NCBI RefSeq assembly: GCF_029867415.1
Contig: NC_081185.1
Span: 42,044,766 to 42,108,765, forward strand
DNA length: 64,000 nucleotides
Reading direction: 5' to 3'
Source: Vicia villosa
Lineage: Eukaryota > Streptophyta > Magnoliopsida > Fabales > Fabaceae
A program made the position numbers and the translations under genes. The notes under the pieces were generated by a model. The model did no database searches. It was not told the origin of the DNA and worked only from the letters and a program-made list of their open reading frames with translations. Of the stretch, positions 53,690 to 64,000 are shown one piece after another. Each line of letters begins with the position of its first letter. Position 1 is the stretch's first letter.

Positions 53690-56600
53690 TTCTTTTTGTT
53701 TGGTGACAAGCTCCAGCTCTGTGTTCAAGTCGGACATTTCCTTCGACAAGGCCTTAAGCCGACGGTGTATTTCAACTGATCTCTCCCTTTTGGGAGTAAG
53801 CTCTTGCCGTTTCTTACCAACCTGGGCCTTTATTCCTTCTATCAGCCTCTTTGTTTTTATCACGATATCTACATTCATATTCACCACTTCCTGTTTGGCC
53901 TCAATCAAGTCCTCAATCTCCTTCACATTTTTAATATTTTCAAGCAGATGAGAGAGGATTTTTTCAAAGGCCACCACCATGAGCCTGCGGAACTCAGAGA
54001 TATCGAGACCCTTTAGTTGAGCAAGAGCATCTAAAAGTTCTGGACCAAGAGCCGAATCCTTGCGTAGTAACTCAGGCAAATCAGAACCAAGAGCATACGT
54101 CCGGATTTTATCCATCAAGCTTTTGTTTTTTGTTGCCTCGGGTCCCAATTTGTCATTTTGAGTTTGGGAATGGTCGGAGTCATAGGAGAAAATGAGTGAC
54201 TCACGAAGCTATTCAACCTCGTTAGTGCAGCGTCGACGTCAATCTCTGTCGGGTCAATTAAGATCTTGTCGGCCGAGAACATTGTTGAGTCGAGGGTTTT
54301 CTCCCTTAAAGGGCCAGGCAGGGCATTCTTTACCTCTGTGGTGGGCTTGGGTGAAGAGTATTTTTGAGCAGTAGAGGGTGGTGGTGAACCGACTTTAGAC
54401 TCCTCAGTGAGTGGTTGCTTCTCAGCTGATGTCGAGGGTGGTTTCGAACCGACTTTGGGAGAATCATTCTTTTCACCGGTCGACTTGAGAGATGCAGCTT
54501 CAGAAGAGGGAAGAGGGTTGCCATCTTTATCAGTCCCTAAAGCCTGTATGAAATCTGAAAGAGTAGAATCAGAACTAGTCGAATAGGGACTATAGTGTAT
54601 GGTAAGACTAGTGACAGAATTAGAGTCACTAAGAGTAGTTGTGATATTCAATTCAATGAAATCACTAGCGGCTAAGTTAGGATCATCTTGATGACGGGGA
54701 GGGAATTCACCAGAAGCAGGAGAATACTCGGTCGTACCAACGAAACTTGGCTGTGGACCAGAAAGTCCAACCTGATGAGAAAAACAAAATTCAGAGAGAC
54801 GAACTCAACGCATAAAAGGAGGTGAGGTATTAGCAAGTACCTGTAACACTAGATCGAATTCCCATTGTTTATTCTCTCTTGTCGAGACAGCAGCAATACT
54901 CTTTGGTGAATCCTACACCTTGTCTGGACTTGGCGGAGGAGGCGTGACAAGGGCTGTAGTTATGACTATAATGTCAATGTTGAAATCTGAGTTAGCCTCA
55001 AGAGTTTTGACAAGAATCACCTTATCTCTCCTTTTGGTAACAAGGGGTTGATGGTCATGATCCGACTCTTTCGTCGTGTCGACGACCGTTTCCTCGCTTC
55101 GAGCACCAGAGGTCTTTATTTGCTTTTGTTTTTTAGCCTCTCCACCTTCAAAAAGAGACTCTTTCTTCCTCTTGTGTTTTTTGGATTTGGGGGATTGTCG
55201 AGGGGATTTAGCATCCTGGGATGGCTGGAAAAATTAAGGAAAAAATGATGTGAGGCCAAAATCATGAGTCGAGTCGAAAACGAAAAGACTAAGTCGAAGG
55301 TAGTACCTTAAATCCCTCTGAAGTGTGTTGTTTGTCCTTTTAGGACGATTTGGACTTATTAGAGGGAGCAGTCGAAACCGTTGAACGTTTCCGACTCTAG
55401 CATGGGAAAAACATTAATACCTAATAAATTTTCAAGATTGGGTATAATGGAAAGGTCAAGTAGGCTTACAGGAGAACTAATATTGCTGAGAGAGTGTGAA
55501 ATGGGTTCTTCATCAGAAGTTGTATGGTCGGGCGTGGCCTGCAAGGCAAATTGGTTGGGTTAAGCAACGCCAAACTAAAAAGATAATTAGCAAAGGGTTA
55601 AGTCGAGTTGTTACTTTGGAAGAGCCAGTTTTGTTGGGATTGCCGGCAGGAACTTCTTTGCTGGCTGCATGAAGAGGAATGGCTAAAAAAGAAATAGCTA
55701 AGTTGATAAAATGATTGAGTCGAAATAAAAAGAAAAAATAAGCTTTCCAGAAGCTGTTACCATTGGGGATGGCATCAAGTGTTCGCACATATTGAGGAGC
55801 TATATGTAGGACACCCGGATAGTTATCCAACCTATACTTTGTCGACTCAACTCTAGCGGCTTTTTTCTTATAAGAATTTTTGACATCCGGCCAAGGGCAA
55901 TAATACCAGTCAGGGATGGGTGGTCGAAATGCCAAAGCCAAAGGCTGGTAGGTAAAGGAGGAAATTTATTTTTTCCAAAATGAAATGCGTAAAGATATTT
56001 ATCTTTCGTGTAACCAGGTATTTTAAGTTGAGGAATCTTACTAGTTACCTTCTCCTTTAGCACTTCAGCCGCCTGAGAAATGGTCCGACGAAGGTTATTG
56101 GGTAGATATACCACCCCAAAGTATTTCTAGAAAGCTTGAATCTGCTTGATATTGGTAGGCTTACATTTGGTCGGCTTGCCCTACAAATGGTCAAGAGCAG
56201 TGGTCAGTTCGATAATCTTTCTGTCGGGATCACCAACAAAAGTAACGAAATATACACGCCACCAAGTTTCAAATTCCTTGGTCCAGAAGAATGCAGATTC
56301 GAAATGGTAAAAATGAGCGCAGGTTTCTTGTTCCAAAGGTTACTATAATCTTCTCGTACAAAGTCCCAGTGTCTGTCGGCCAGTATGTCGACAAGAACTC
56401 GTGAAAATTGAACAAGGGTTTTGGGACCAATTGGTAGAGTCCAAATTTTCGATCCACCAAGTTAGGTTGGTAGGCAACTAAACTGGGGCTCATACTGGTG
56501 ATTGAATAGGAAAGGAAGCAGGGAAGCAAAACACGTTTCCAGAAAGACAAAGACTATTTTTTGTCCTCCTGCTTCACATGTGGAAACATATCAGCAAGCC

Positions 56601-57730
56601 ACTCCGGGCCATTTTTGCCACCAGCAAAGGGAGCCATAGTCGAGTTAAAATCGAGGTTGGGGAGGCCCCTGTCGGTGGGGGTCAGCGGGAGAAGGCGTTC
56701 CCATACACTGTAAACTTTGGAAGGGGAGCAGGCTTTCTTCTTGTTTCTGAAGGGTTTCAATTCCCCAGAAAAAGTGGCATTCAGCCATAGTTGCAACAAC
56801 AAAAAAGGTCCATGCACGAGGACATTCTTCTTCTTGGCACTGTTGGGGTTATAATTTCTGATTTGGTTGGCAACCTCTATCATCGACGTGTAGAGAGAAA
56901 CCAATATAAGCTGCCCCGTGGACACACTTTCACCATGATGCAGGTGACTTGCAAGGTAACCATATTGTTTGGCCACTTGCATCGACCTTGAGCAGAAAAC
57001 ACAGTGTGACAACCAGTATGTCAGAAAAGCGACATGCTCCTCCTCAGTGATGTCGGGAGTGTCCTTGTGGTAATGGGTGTGGAAATTGGTGTATGTTGGG
57101 TTCTTGGTTTCCCCGACATCGAACTTCACAGGTACCAGATCGACATCTAAGTGGTTAAACACAGTACCAGAGGGATTTAACCCTATGATGGCTGCGATAT
57201 CCAGGAGAGTTGGAGTGATCATACCACAACCAGTATGGAAGGTTTTTGTCGAACCCTCCCGGAAGTACAAAGTAGTTGTCAACATGTTGTGGGAATAAGG
57301 GATACCAGTGCGAGAGAGGCATAACAAGGTATAAATACCTATTTCCTTCCACAAAGCCTATTTGGTGGGTTCTAAACGTGCCATCCAAGCGCTAAACTTT
57401 GGAAAATCCAAAGGTGGAGCCGTCCTGAAGTTTCTGTCGAAATGGCGCAGAGAAATAGGATTCATAGAAGATATTAACGGTTTAGTTTCTTGACTGGTTG
57501 TGAAGAAGGCACCATCATCAGTGGTGTAACTCTCAGAAGGAGCGTCAGCGGGTAAAGGACCTAAGAAAGATAAGGGTTTATCTTCAAGTTGGAAAAGGTT
57601 TAGTACCTGAGATTGCCAGATTTTTTGCCTTCTCGTCTAAAAAGGGTGGCTCTGGAACATAGGGTTTGCCTTCAACGTGATAGATTTTGTAAGCCTTGGC
57701 CAGATCAGTTCTCATTTGAGTGTTTTCCAT
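53685..57730 (-). pseudogene. Plant mobile domain (PMD, MAIN-like) gene, broken
   Basis: Minus-strand multi-exon gene. Exon 1 starts at ATG 57,730 (MENTQMRTDLAKAYK) and ends at 57,607. A 46-nt intron with GTAC..TTAG ends leads to exon 2 at 57,560 in frame. The PMD follows: RHFDRNFRTAPPLDFPKF, LWKEIGIYTLLCLSRTGIPY, MITPTLLDIAAIIGLNPSG. Amber codons break it at 57,358-57,360, 56,554-56,556, 56,181-56,183 and 56,127-56,129, with frame changes near 56,300-56,360 and 55,945. Later pieces (55,360-55,690 and 54,115-54,651) are S/P-rich. The last (54,148-53,690) is a long coiled coil cut by element A after QKEDL; its end is off the left side of the window. PMD proteins act in silencing and genome stability in Arabidopsis and are often carried by transposons; this copy may be either a former host gene or a captured one. 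Confidence 0.75.
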
Positions 57731-57838
57731 TGAAAATGGGAGAAGAAAAACAGTGGAAGAGATTAGAGTTTCTGAGTTTGAAAAAATTAGAATAGCAGGA
57801 AATGAGAAAGAAGAAAATTTTTGTTTGAAGAGAGGAGG

Positions 57839-57848
57839 ATATTTATAG
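57839..57848 (-). promoter_or_regulatory. TATA box of the PMD gene
   Basis: Minus strand CTATAAATAT, about 110 bp before ATG 57,730, a normal plant spacing. Confidence 0.6.
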
Positions 57849-59200
57849 CCAACACATTGTGGTGGAAGAAGTGGGAAAGTTTTGATTTTTCCCAAGTGCC
57901 AGATCGTGTCAAAAGCTTAGGACACGTGTGGTTGGATTGTTGCAATAGCGTGGGGGGCCACTTCTGCCGTCAAAAATGCCACCATGACGTATTTAATGGA
58001 CCCACGTCTCGAAGCAAAAAGCGTGATACGAAATCATGATTGCCTGACGTCACGGGAAAGACGGAATAGTAATTCCATTTTATGGGGTAGTGGGAACGAC
58101 TAGGTCGAAATGAAGGTATGTAACTTCATAGATGCCATTGTCTCATAAGTCGACAAATGCTAATTTCGAAAATGTCATCTCTAGGGGGTATTTTGTTACC
58201 TTAAAATTTCTTACAATAGGGAGGAACGTGTATTCCCAACTGATAGCCTTAAGGGTTAAGGGAAGATTCCTACAAATAAAGGCGCTTCAGGTGATTAAGA
58301 CTTTTGTGGAAAAATGTACATGAAAAAGTCGAAGTAAAGATGCGTCAAAGGAGCATATAGGTCGACTCAACGATGATGTGGATCAGGGGTAATGGTCGAG
58401 AGTAGTCTTGTTGACCACAGAGGCTTCCCATACTTAGCAAAAATTATCATGTTTATGTATTTGACAAATGCAAGCGTCGAAGCCAGGAGCGGTTAATTCG
58501 TAAATAGCCAAAGGCGGGAAGTTTCAAATTTCAAGATCATAGACAGTTACTTCAAGAGGTCGTGCAATGTAGGCGCCAAATATATGGAAAGATCTCGTGA
58601 AGCGGTTGTTTTTAGTTTCAATTTCAGCCGTAGATTGCTTTAGGCAGTTATCTTTATAAATTACTATAAATAAGTCATTTTGATGTACGTGAATCACCAC
58701 TTTTATTTCAATGCAAAATTCTTACATTTCAATTATTTAGTTTGAAGTTTATATGTGCATTTTACTCATTGATCAGCATTCATTCTACGTTTTCGTGTAC
58801 GTCGACACTCTTTTGGTCACAAGTCTCGAGTTTACCAAAGAGTCAGTCAATCCTTATTTCGTATAGAACAAACCTGAATTCACGACCTTGTGTCGGTCAC
58901 GATTTACCATAGTAGGTCAAGATCAGTGTATACCCAGATTTGTCAAGTTATTACGTTTAGGTCTGTTTCCGTTGGTCACGAGTTACCTGTCGGTCGAGCA
59001 TAATCCATCATGTGGAAAACTGTTGTACTTGTTCCTATGGTCTTAGAAAACCGTTTCTTAGGCCAGCATCATCGATAGAACGGGTACAATATCAAAACCG
59101 TAGCACTAGTTTTAAGATCAACTGGTCGATCTTGCAAGTAACCCTTAGTTTAGGACTTTGGTAGGACCAGCGGTTGTTTACCAATTTCCACAATAAACAC
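57849..59200. other. Region upstream of the PMD gene, GTCGA-rich, possibly an LTR remnant
   Basis: No ORF. The word GTCGA and relatives recur from here into the PMD introns. Near 58,650-58,690 ACTATAAATAAGT followed by TTTATTTCAATG looks like a plus-strand core promoter with a nearby poly(A) region, as in a short LTR R region, and GTCACGA/GTCACAAG motifs recur at 58,817-59,000. I could not find LTR ends or a duplication. Confidence 0.3.
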
Positions 59201-60817
59201 CTTCCAATCTATCATATAAGAAAATTAAGTGCTCTAAAAATTACCAACTTGCCCTGCCTGATCACCACCTTACCACGTGGATGCCTTCATCAATTCTCAT
59301 TCTTTTTCTTTCAATATTGGATTTTGTTTCTATACTACTTTTTGGTTATTTCACGAAATACACTTTTTTATGCTTTCTATCATTTAATGCATGTGATGCA
59401 GTACTGTTTGATATTAATATTTGGTTTTTTCCCAACACAAATTATGGAGACCATTTAATGCAATCTGACATCTTTTTATTTCAAATTTAAGTTTTAAAAT
59501 TTAAAATTCAAACTTCCACTACACACTTTCTTATAACACTATTTTTCTTTATAAAACTTCAAACTTATCCTACACACTCCAAACATTATTTTTCTTTATA
59601 AATGCATAGTCCTTGTCTTGATATCTTCAAAGTATGTTATCTCTTGATTTCTTCCAATCACTTTGTTATGAATACTTTTTCTTTCTTTCTCTTCTTTTAG
59701 ATTTTCATATTTCATTTTGCTTTCTTTAATAATTATATTTATTCGCAATAAAAAAGTTAAAAAATTATTCTTCTTTGGTTGCTGCATTATTTAGTTCCGT
59801 GTTATATTTTGAAAATAATTATAGATGTGTGTTGTTGTTTTTATGGTATCAATAAAAAGAAGAAAAAAATGGAAATGACTACACCCATTTTTACTAGAAA
59901 GAGATAATTTAAAGGGGTTAAAATGGATATAATAATAACTCATGTGTTAAAACCAAAAGTATTGTGATTCTTTTTCATGAACTTTATTAAATACTTTGCT
60001 ACAACCTTTACTTATTTGTTTTCCTATGAATATGTAGCACAGTTACTTCAATATATTATTTAATTGATTTATATATGATAATTTCATTTCATCAACTATG
60101 GTGTTGTCATTGTTACAACCGGGAATTAGTCTGGGCTTTTGATAGGTTATAATTCTTGGTATTGAAGGTGTTTTATGGGTTTATGAGAAGAGAGATTCTT
60201 GAAGTTGATAAATTTTTCTGAAAAAATGGTGAATATGGTGAAGGAACAAGATGAAGATTTTGGTTTTGGGAGAAAGAATTAGGATACATTTTCATGTAAA
60301 AAAGGGAATAGAGAGAGTGAAAAACGAAATAAATGAATTTTTTTTAATGATTTTTCTTATATGAATCAAGGAGAATATAAGGTGTAATCCGTGAATGGCT
60401 AATTGATAGGAGACACGGTGAGAAAGTCTTGGTGGGAGAAAAATGGTGAAACACGTGTGAAGACGTATGATAAAATGGACAATTATCATACATAATTATT
60501 ATACATATTCGATTAAAACACTACTTTAATTTTTATATTACTCTATTCATAGAGTATTGATCATTTGCATTTCAAAAATTCATCAAAAATAAAAGACATT
60601 TAATGATAGTTTAAATTGTTTGGTGTGAACCAATTTTTATTTATTTAAGTTAAAATAATGGTTTTCTATGAAGATGGATGAAAAAAGTGAATTTATATGT
60701 TGTTTCTTCTCTAATATATTTTTGATCAATTTAATTTTCTTCTAATATGAAAATTATATAAAATGGAAAAATGAAATTATTAATTCATATATTTAAATAT
60801 GAAAATTAATCAACTTT
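59201..60817. other. AT-rich stretch without recognisable genes
   Basis: No protein similarity, RNA gene or terminal repeat seen. ORFs here are short and low-complexity. Confidence 0.5.
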
Positions 60818-61600
60818 TAAAATATTGAATATTAATCGGAACATGAAATTATTGATCAAAATAGAAAATACAAACGGAAACATGAAATTACTGATCACAA
60901 TATTGAATATTAACAGGAACCTGAAGTTACTGATTAAAAATATTGACTATTAACGGGAACATGAAGTTACTGATCACAATATTGAATATTAATGAGAACC
61001 TGAAGTTACTAATTAAAATAGTGAATGTTAACGGCAACATGAAGTTACTGATCACAATATTGAATGTTAACGGGAACCTGAAGTTACTGATTAAAATATT
61101 GAATATTAACGGGAACATGAAGTTACTAATCATAATATTGAATATTAACGGGAACCTGTAGTTACTGAATAAAATATTGAATATGAATGGGTACATGAAG
61201 TTATTGATCAAAATAGTCAATATTAATGGGAACATGAAGTTACTGATCACAATATTGAATATAAACGGGAACCTGAAGTTACTAATTAAAATATTGAATA
61301 TTAAAGGGAACGTTACTGATCACAATATTAAATATTAGTAGAGACATAAAGTTACTGATCACAATATTGAATATTAACAGGAACCCGAAGTTACTAATTT
61401 AAATATTGAATATTAACATGAACATGAAGTTACTGATCAAAATATTGAATATTAACGGGATTATGAAGTTACTGATCAAAATATTTTGAAATTAACAGAA
61501 ACAAAGTTACTGATCAAAATATTAAATAATAACGGGAACATGAAGATACTGATCAAATTTTTTTACTATTAACGGGAAAATGAAGGTACAAAAGGTTGTT
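60818..61600. repeat. 39-bp minisatellite with a 78-bp alternating pattern, about 19 units
   Basis: Unit pattern GGGAACATGAAGTTACTGAT followed by CACAATATTGAATATTAAC. Many neighbours alternate between an ACATGAAG..GATCACAAT type and an ACCTGAAG..ATTAAAAT type, giving a 78-bp dimer. Edges are diverged; the centre (60,950-61,150) is most regular. 39 is divisible by three, so through-reading ORFs on both strands are artefacts. Confidence 0.9.
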
Positions 61601-61951
61601 TAGGCACAATTTAATTTTGGTGATTTCAACTTTGTTCCTAATTTTTTTTAGATACTATTTAATTTTAATTATTCTTATTTTTTTCTACAAAATATTAATT
61701 ACTTTTCATATACACATTTTTCTATCAAAAAATATTTATCTAAAGCAAATGTGCGTCACATACCAGAACCCATGCGAGCACACGGGTTTGTTACTGGTTA
61801 AAATAAAAAAACTTTAACCATAAAAAGTAATATTTGATGCAACACAATTAAAAAATAATAGTCTTTCATATTAAAGATATAAAAAACTAAATCATAAAAA
61901 GAGTTTTTGATACAACAACACTAAAATAAAATAAACTGACCATAGTTATCA
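61601..61951. other. AT-rich spacer
   Basis: Nothing recognisable. Confidence 0.5.
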
Positions 61952-61954
61952 TAA

Positions 61955-62909
61955 GGGTCCGTTTGGTTCAACGGAGGGGAGGGGAGGGGAGGGGAGGGGA
62001 GGGAATTCAATCGAGGGGAGGAGAATGGAGGGGAAGGGAGGGGAGGGAATTTAACTAAATATATGTTTGGTTCAAAGAAGGGGAGGGGAGGGGAGGGGAG
62101 GGATTTTTAATAACAAGTATGTTTGGTTCACAAGGGGAGGGGAGGGATTTTAAAATCAATTTACATTTTTATCCTTATAAATATTATTATTTGTGCTTAG
62201 TAAAAATAATTCTTAATAAAAACTTGTTCATTCATAAACCATAATATAACCGTAAACAACAACACACATTAGTTGAACTATATATCTTCAACGTAAATCA
62301 AACTATTATCTAATCTTATGATTAATCTAACCCAATAAAACAATTCCTATAATTAAAAATAAATAAAATAAAGTTAGAATATTAAAAAAATTAAATAAAT
62401 AATATTAGAGTTAAAAATTTTATTTATAACATAGATATATTATATTTGCATATATTGTATATTGTTATTATATATAAGAACTGATATAAGTATAAGTATG
62501 TTATTATTATAAAAATAATAATATAATATCAAAAAGGGAACTTCAACAAAATAAAAAGAAAAAAATTCACCTGAGAGGAACAACGCACAAATAGCAACAC
62601 ACAATAGAAAAAAATAAACGTGAAATAATACGGAGAAAAAATGTAGTCTTTAATAATTTAATAAGGACAATCTTGGAATTAAAAAAATAACTGAGGTTAA
62701 AATAGGGAAAATAATATAAGTATTATTACTAAATCTTCCCTCCCCTCCAAATCCCTCCAATTTGGAGGGGAGCAAAAAGTTAGTCTAGGAGGGATTTTGC
62801 TCCCCTCCCCTCCCCACCTCTTATAAAAAATGAACCAAAGATATATTTTAATAAATATCCCCTCCCCTCCCCTCCCCTCCCCTCCATCTACTCCTAACCA
62901 AACGGACCC
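61955..62909. mobile_element. Harbinger/Tourist-like MITE with G-rich inverted arms, 955 bp
   Basis: GGGTCCGTTTGGTT (61,955-61,968) is the exact inverse of AACCAAACGGACCC (62,896-62,909), and both sides carry TAA (61,952-61,954 and 62,910-62,912), the 3-bp duplication of PIF/Harbinger elements. Next to each terminus are (GGGGA)n arrays, G-rich on the left (61,974-62,100) and C-rich on the right (62,740-62,885), making extended arms with a second inner GTTTGGTTCA copy on the left near 62,066. The middle is AT-rich with no transposase. Confidence 0.8.
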
Positions 62910-62912
62910 TAA

Positions 62913-63750
62913 GAGAAATGCTCTCGTGATCGAAATAATGCTTATTCCTCAAGCATTAAGAGAGTTAATGCACTAATTAATAATAAGAAAACTAGAGAAC
63001 CACTTCTTTTAATTGAAAGGTGGGGTTAAATATAAGTGTTGATAAAGCCTTAAATGACTTTTTTTTTCTTTTTTAATTAAAATTGATTAGTTTTTTGTTT
63101 TTTTAATTATTATTATTTATTATAAATTTATGGAAGATATTTTTTATGGAAGAAGTAATAAGATTATAATTGTGTTAACTAAAATTTATTATTTAATTCT
63201 TACTTATTATAAATTTTTGGAGGAAAATTTTTATGGAAGAAGTTATAGGGATTATAAATTTTTTTAATTAAAAGTTATTATTATTTTTATTATTTAATTA
63301 TTATTTTTTACTATAAATTTTTGGAAGAAAATTTGTGCGAAAAAAATTATAGGATTTTAATTTAGTATGATATGATATATTATTTTATAGATTATTATTG
63401 ATATTTTTATTATTCTTACATTTAACTATATTATATTAAGTACATTTTATCGCTTCAATAAAATTGTTTATTCACTCCATCATTTCATTTCGTTTCTTAA
63501 ATTATAATTAAATTTAAAAGATAACTTTACTTTAATTAAATATAATTTAAAATTTAAATATAATTTTTATAATACATAATTACTTATTAGTTTGGTTACA
63601 TTTTAAAAGAGTATTAAATTAAATTAATTAGGATATATATTCCACACATTTATAAAAAAAAATTATTTATCATATTACAAATTATTTTAAAAATATTAAT
63701 AGTAAATAATTTTATTAGAATTTAGAAATATGTGTTTCATAAAAGTATAT
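62913..63750. other. AT-rich region with a diverged 90-105-bp repeat
   Basis: TATAAATTTTTGGA(A/G)GAAAATTT recurs near 63,120, 63,206 and 63,312 as three diverged units (63,118-63,360). No gene seen. Confidence 0.45.
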
Positions 63751-63851
63751 GTTTTTTTTTTACCAATAACCAACTTTTTCAACTTAATTTCTCCAATAAC
63801 CATGTTTCCCCATTATTTACCTAAATAACCAGGTTTTATAATGCACTCAAT

Positions 63852-63943
63852 AAGTAACTTAGACGCCATATAAGTTGACTAATATGTGACATCATAATGA
63901 TGTCACTTAATAGTCATTTCATATGGCGATGCCTAAGTTACTT
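63852..63943. repeat. 92-bp imperfect palindrome
   Basis: AAGTAACTTAG (63,852-63,862) mirrors CTAAGTTACTT (63,933-63,943), CGCCATAT mirrors ATATGGCG further in, and the centre is TGACATCATAATGATGTCA. Could be a small foldback element or the end of a larger transposon continuing right; ATAACCA repeats lie just upstream (63,762-63,835). Confidence 0.7.
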
Positions 63944-64000
63944 TTTGAATTCATGCGCCATATGAGACGTCGCCTAGACTTATTTTCAAAATAAAAATTA

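Noticed and set aside
59174..59490. 94-aa and 69-aa ORFs
   Set aside because: Overlapping frames in AT-rich DNA with hydrophobic low-complexity translation; no support as genes.
60927..61250. 107-aa minus-strand ORF and its plus-strand counterpart in the minisatellite
   Set aside because: 39-bp repeat artefact, low complexity.

Overview
This window looks like repeat-dominated nuclear DNA of a legume, most likely the pea/vetch/clover group. The grounds are Ogre/Tat-type Ty3-gypsy elements with a 6.1 kb LTR, an extra ORF upstream of gag and an intron inside gag-pol, together with Sirevirus-type Ty1-copia elements. I see no intact ordinary host gene, no rRNA and no CRISPR. Almost everything from 1 to 53,689 is one nest of LTR retrotransposons whose boundaries can be read to the base from LTR ends and 5-bp target-site duplications (TSDs).

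Layout, oldest to youngest. (1) A minus-strand gene with a plant mobile domain (PMD), about 53,685-57,730, already broken by in-frame amber codons and frameshifts. (2) Sirevirus-like copia 'A' (minus strand, 5' LTR 52,788-53,684, 3' LTR 1,152-1,768), inserted in the coiled-coil part of the PMD gene. Its gag and pol carry many stops and a damaged RT active site. (3) Three insertions into A: the end of an Ogre-type element (1-1,151, body outside the window); 'Ogre-1' (5,176-28,386, plus strand, TSD GGTTG); and Sirevirus 'B' (28,513-51,801, minus strand, TSD ATATC). (4) 'Ogre-2' (28,818-42,835, plus strand, TSD CACAC), inserted in B's 3' LTR. The LTR pairs of Ogre-1 differ at about 0.4% of sites, those of B and Ogre-2 at about 0.1%, those of A at several percent, which agrees with the nesting order.

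Element content. Ogre-1 has ORF1 (DUF7745-like), a long gag-protease ORF, a recognisable in-frame intron and an RT ORF. It has one amber codon and an in-frame deletion of RNase H and most of integrase. Ogre-2 has lost capsid, protease, RT and integrase. It keeps ORF1 and a small protein with three tandem copies of the gag zinc-finger module. B keeps an intact gag and a long intact env-like ORF but has almost no pol. All three young elements are therefore non-autonomous.

The most unusual signal is structural. Both Ogre elements carry many tandem or dispersed hairpins in the leader, LTR transcribed part and 3' untranslated region. Stem sequences change from copy to copy while pairing is kept and loops stay constant. 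Two of these hairpin classes are shared between Ogre-1 and Ogre-2. The Ogre-1 LTR also contains two tRNA-like modules (A box, B box, T-run terminator).

The right end (57,850-64,000) is AT-rich and mostly unannotated. It contains a 39-bp minisatellite with a 78-bp alternating pattern, a Harbinger-like MITE with G-rich arms and a TAA duplication, and a long palindrome near the right edge.
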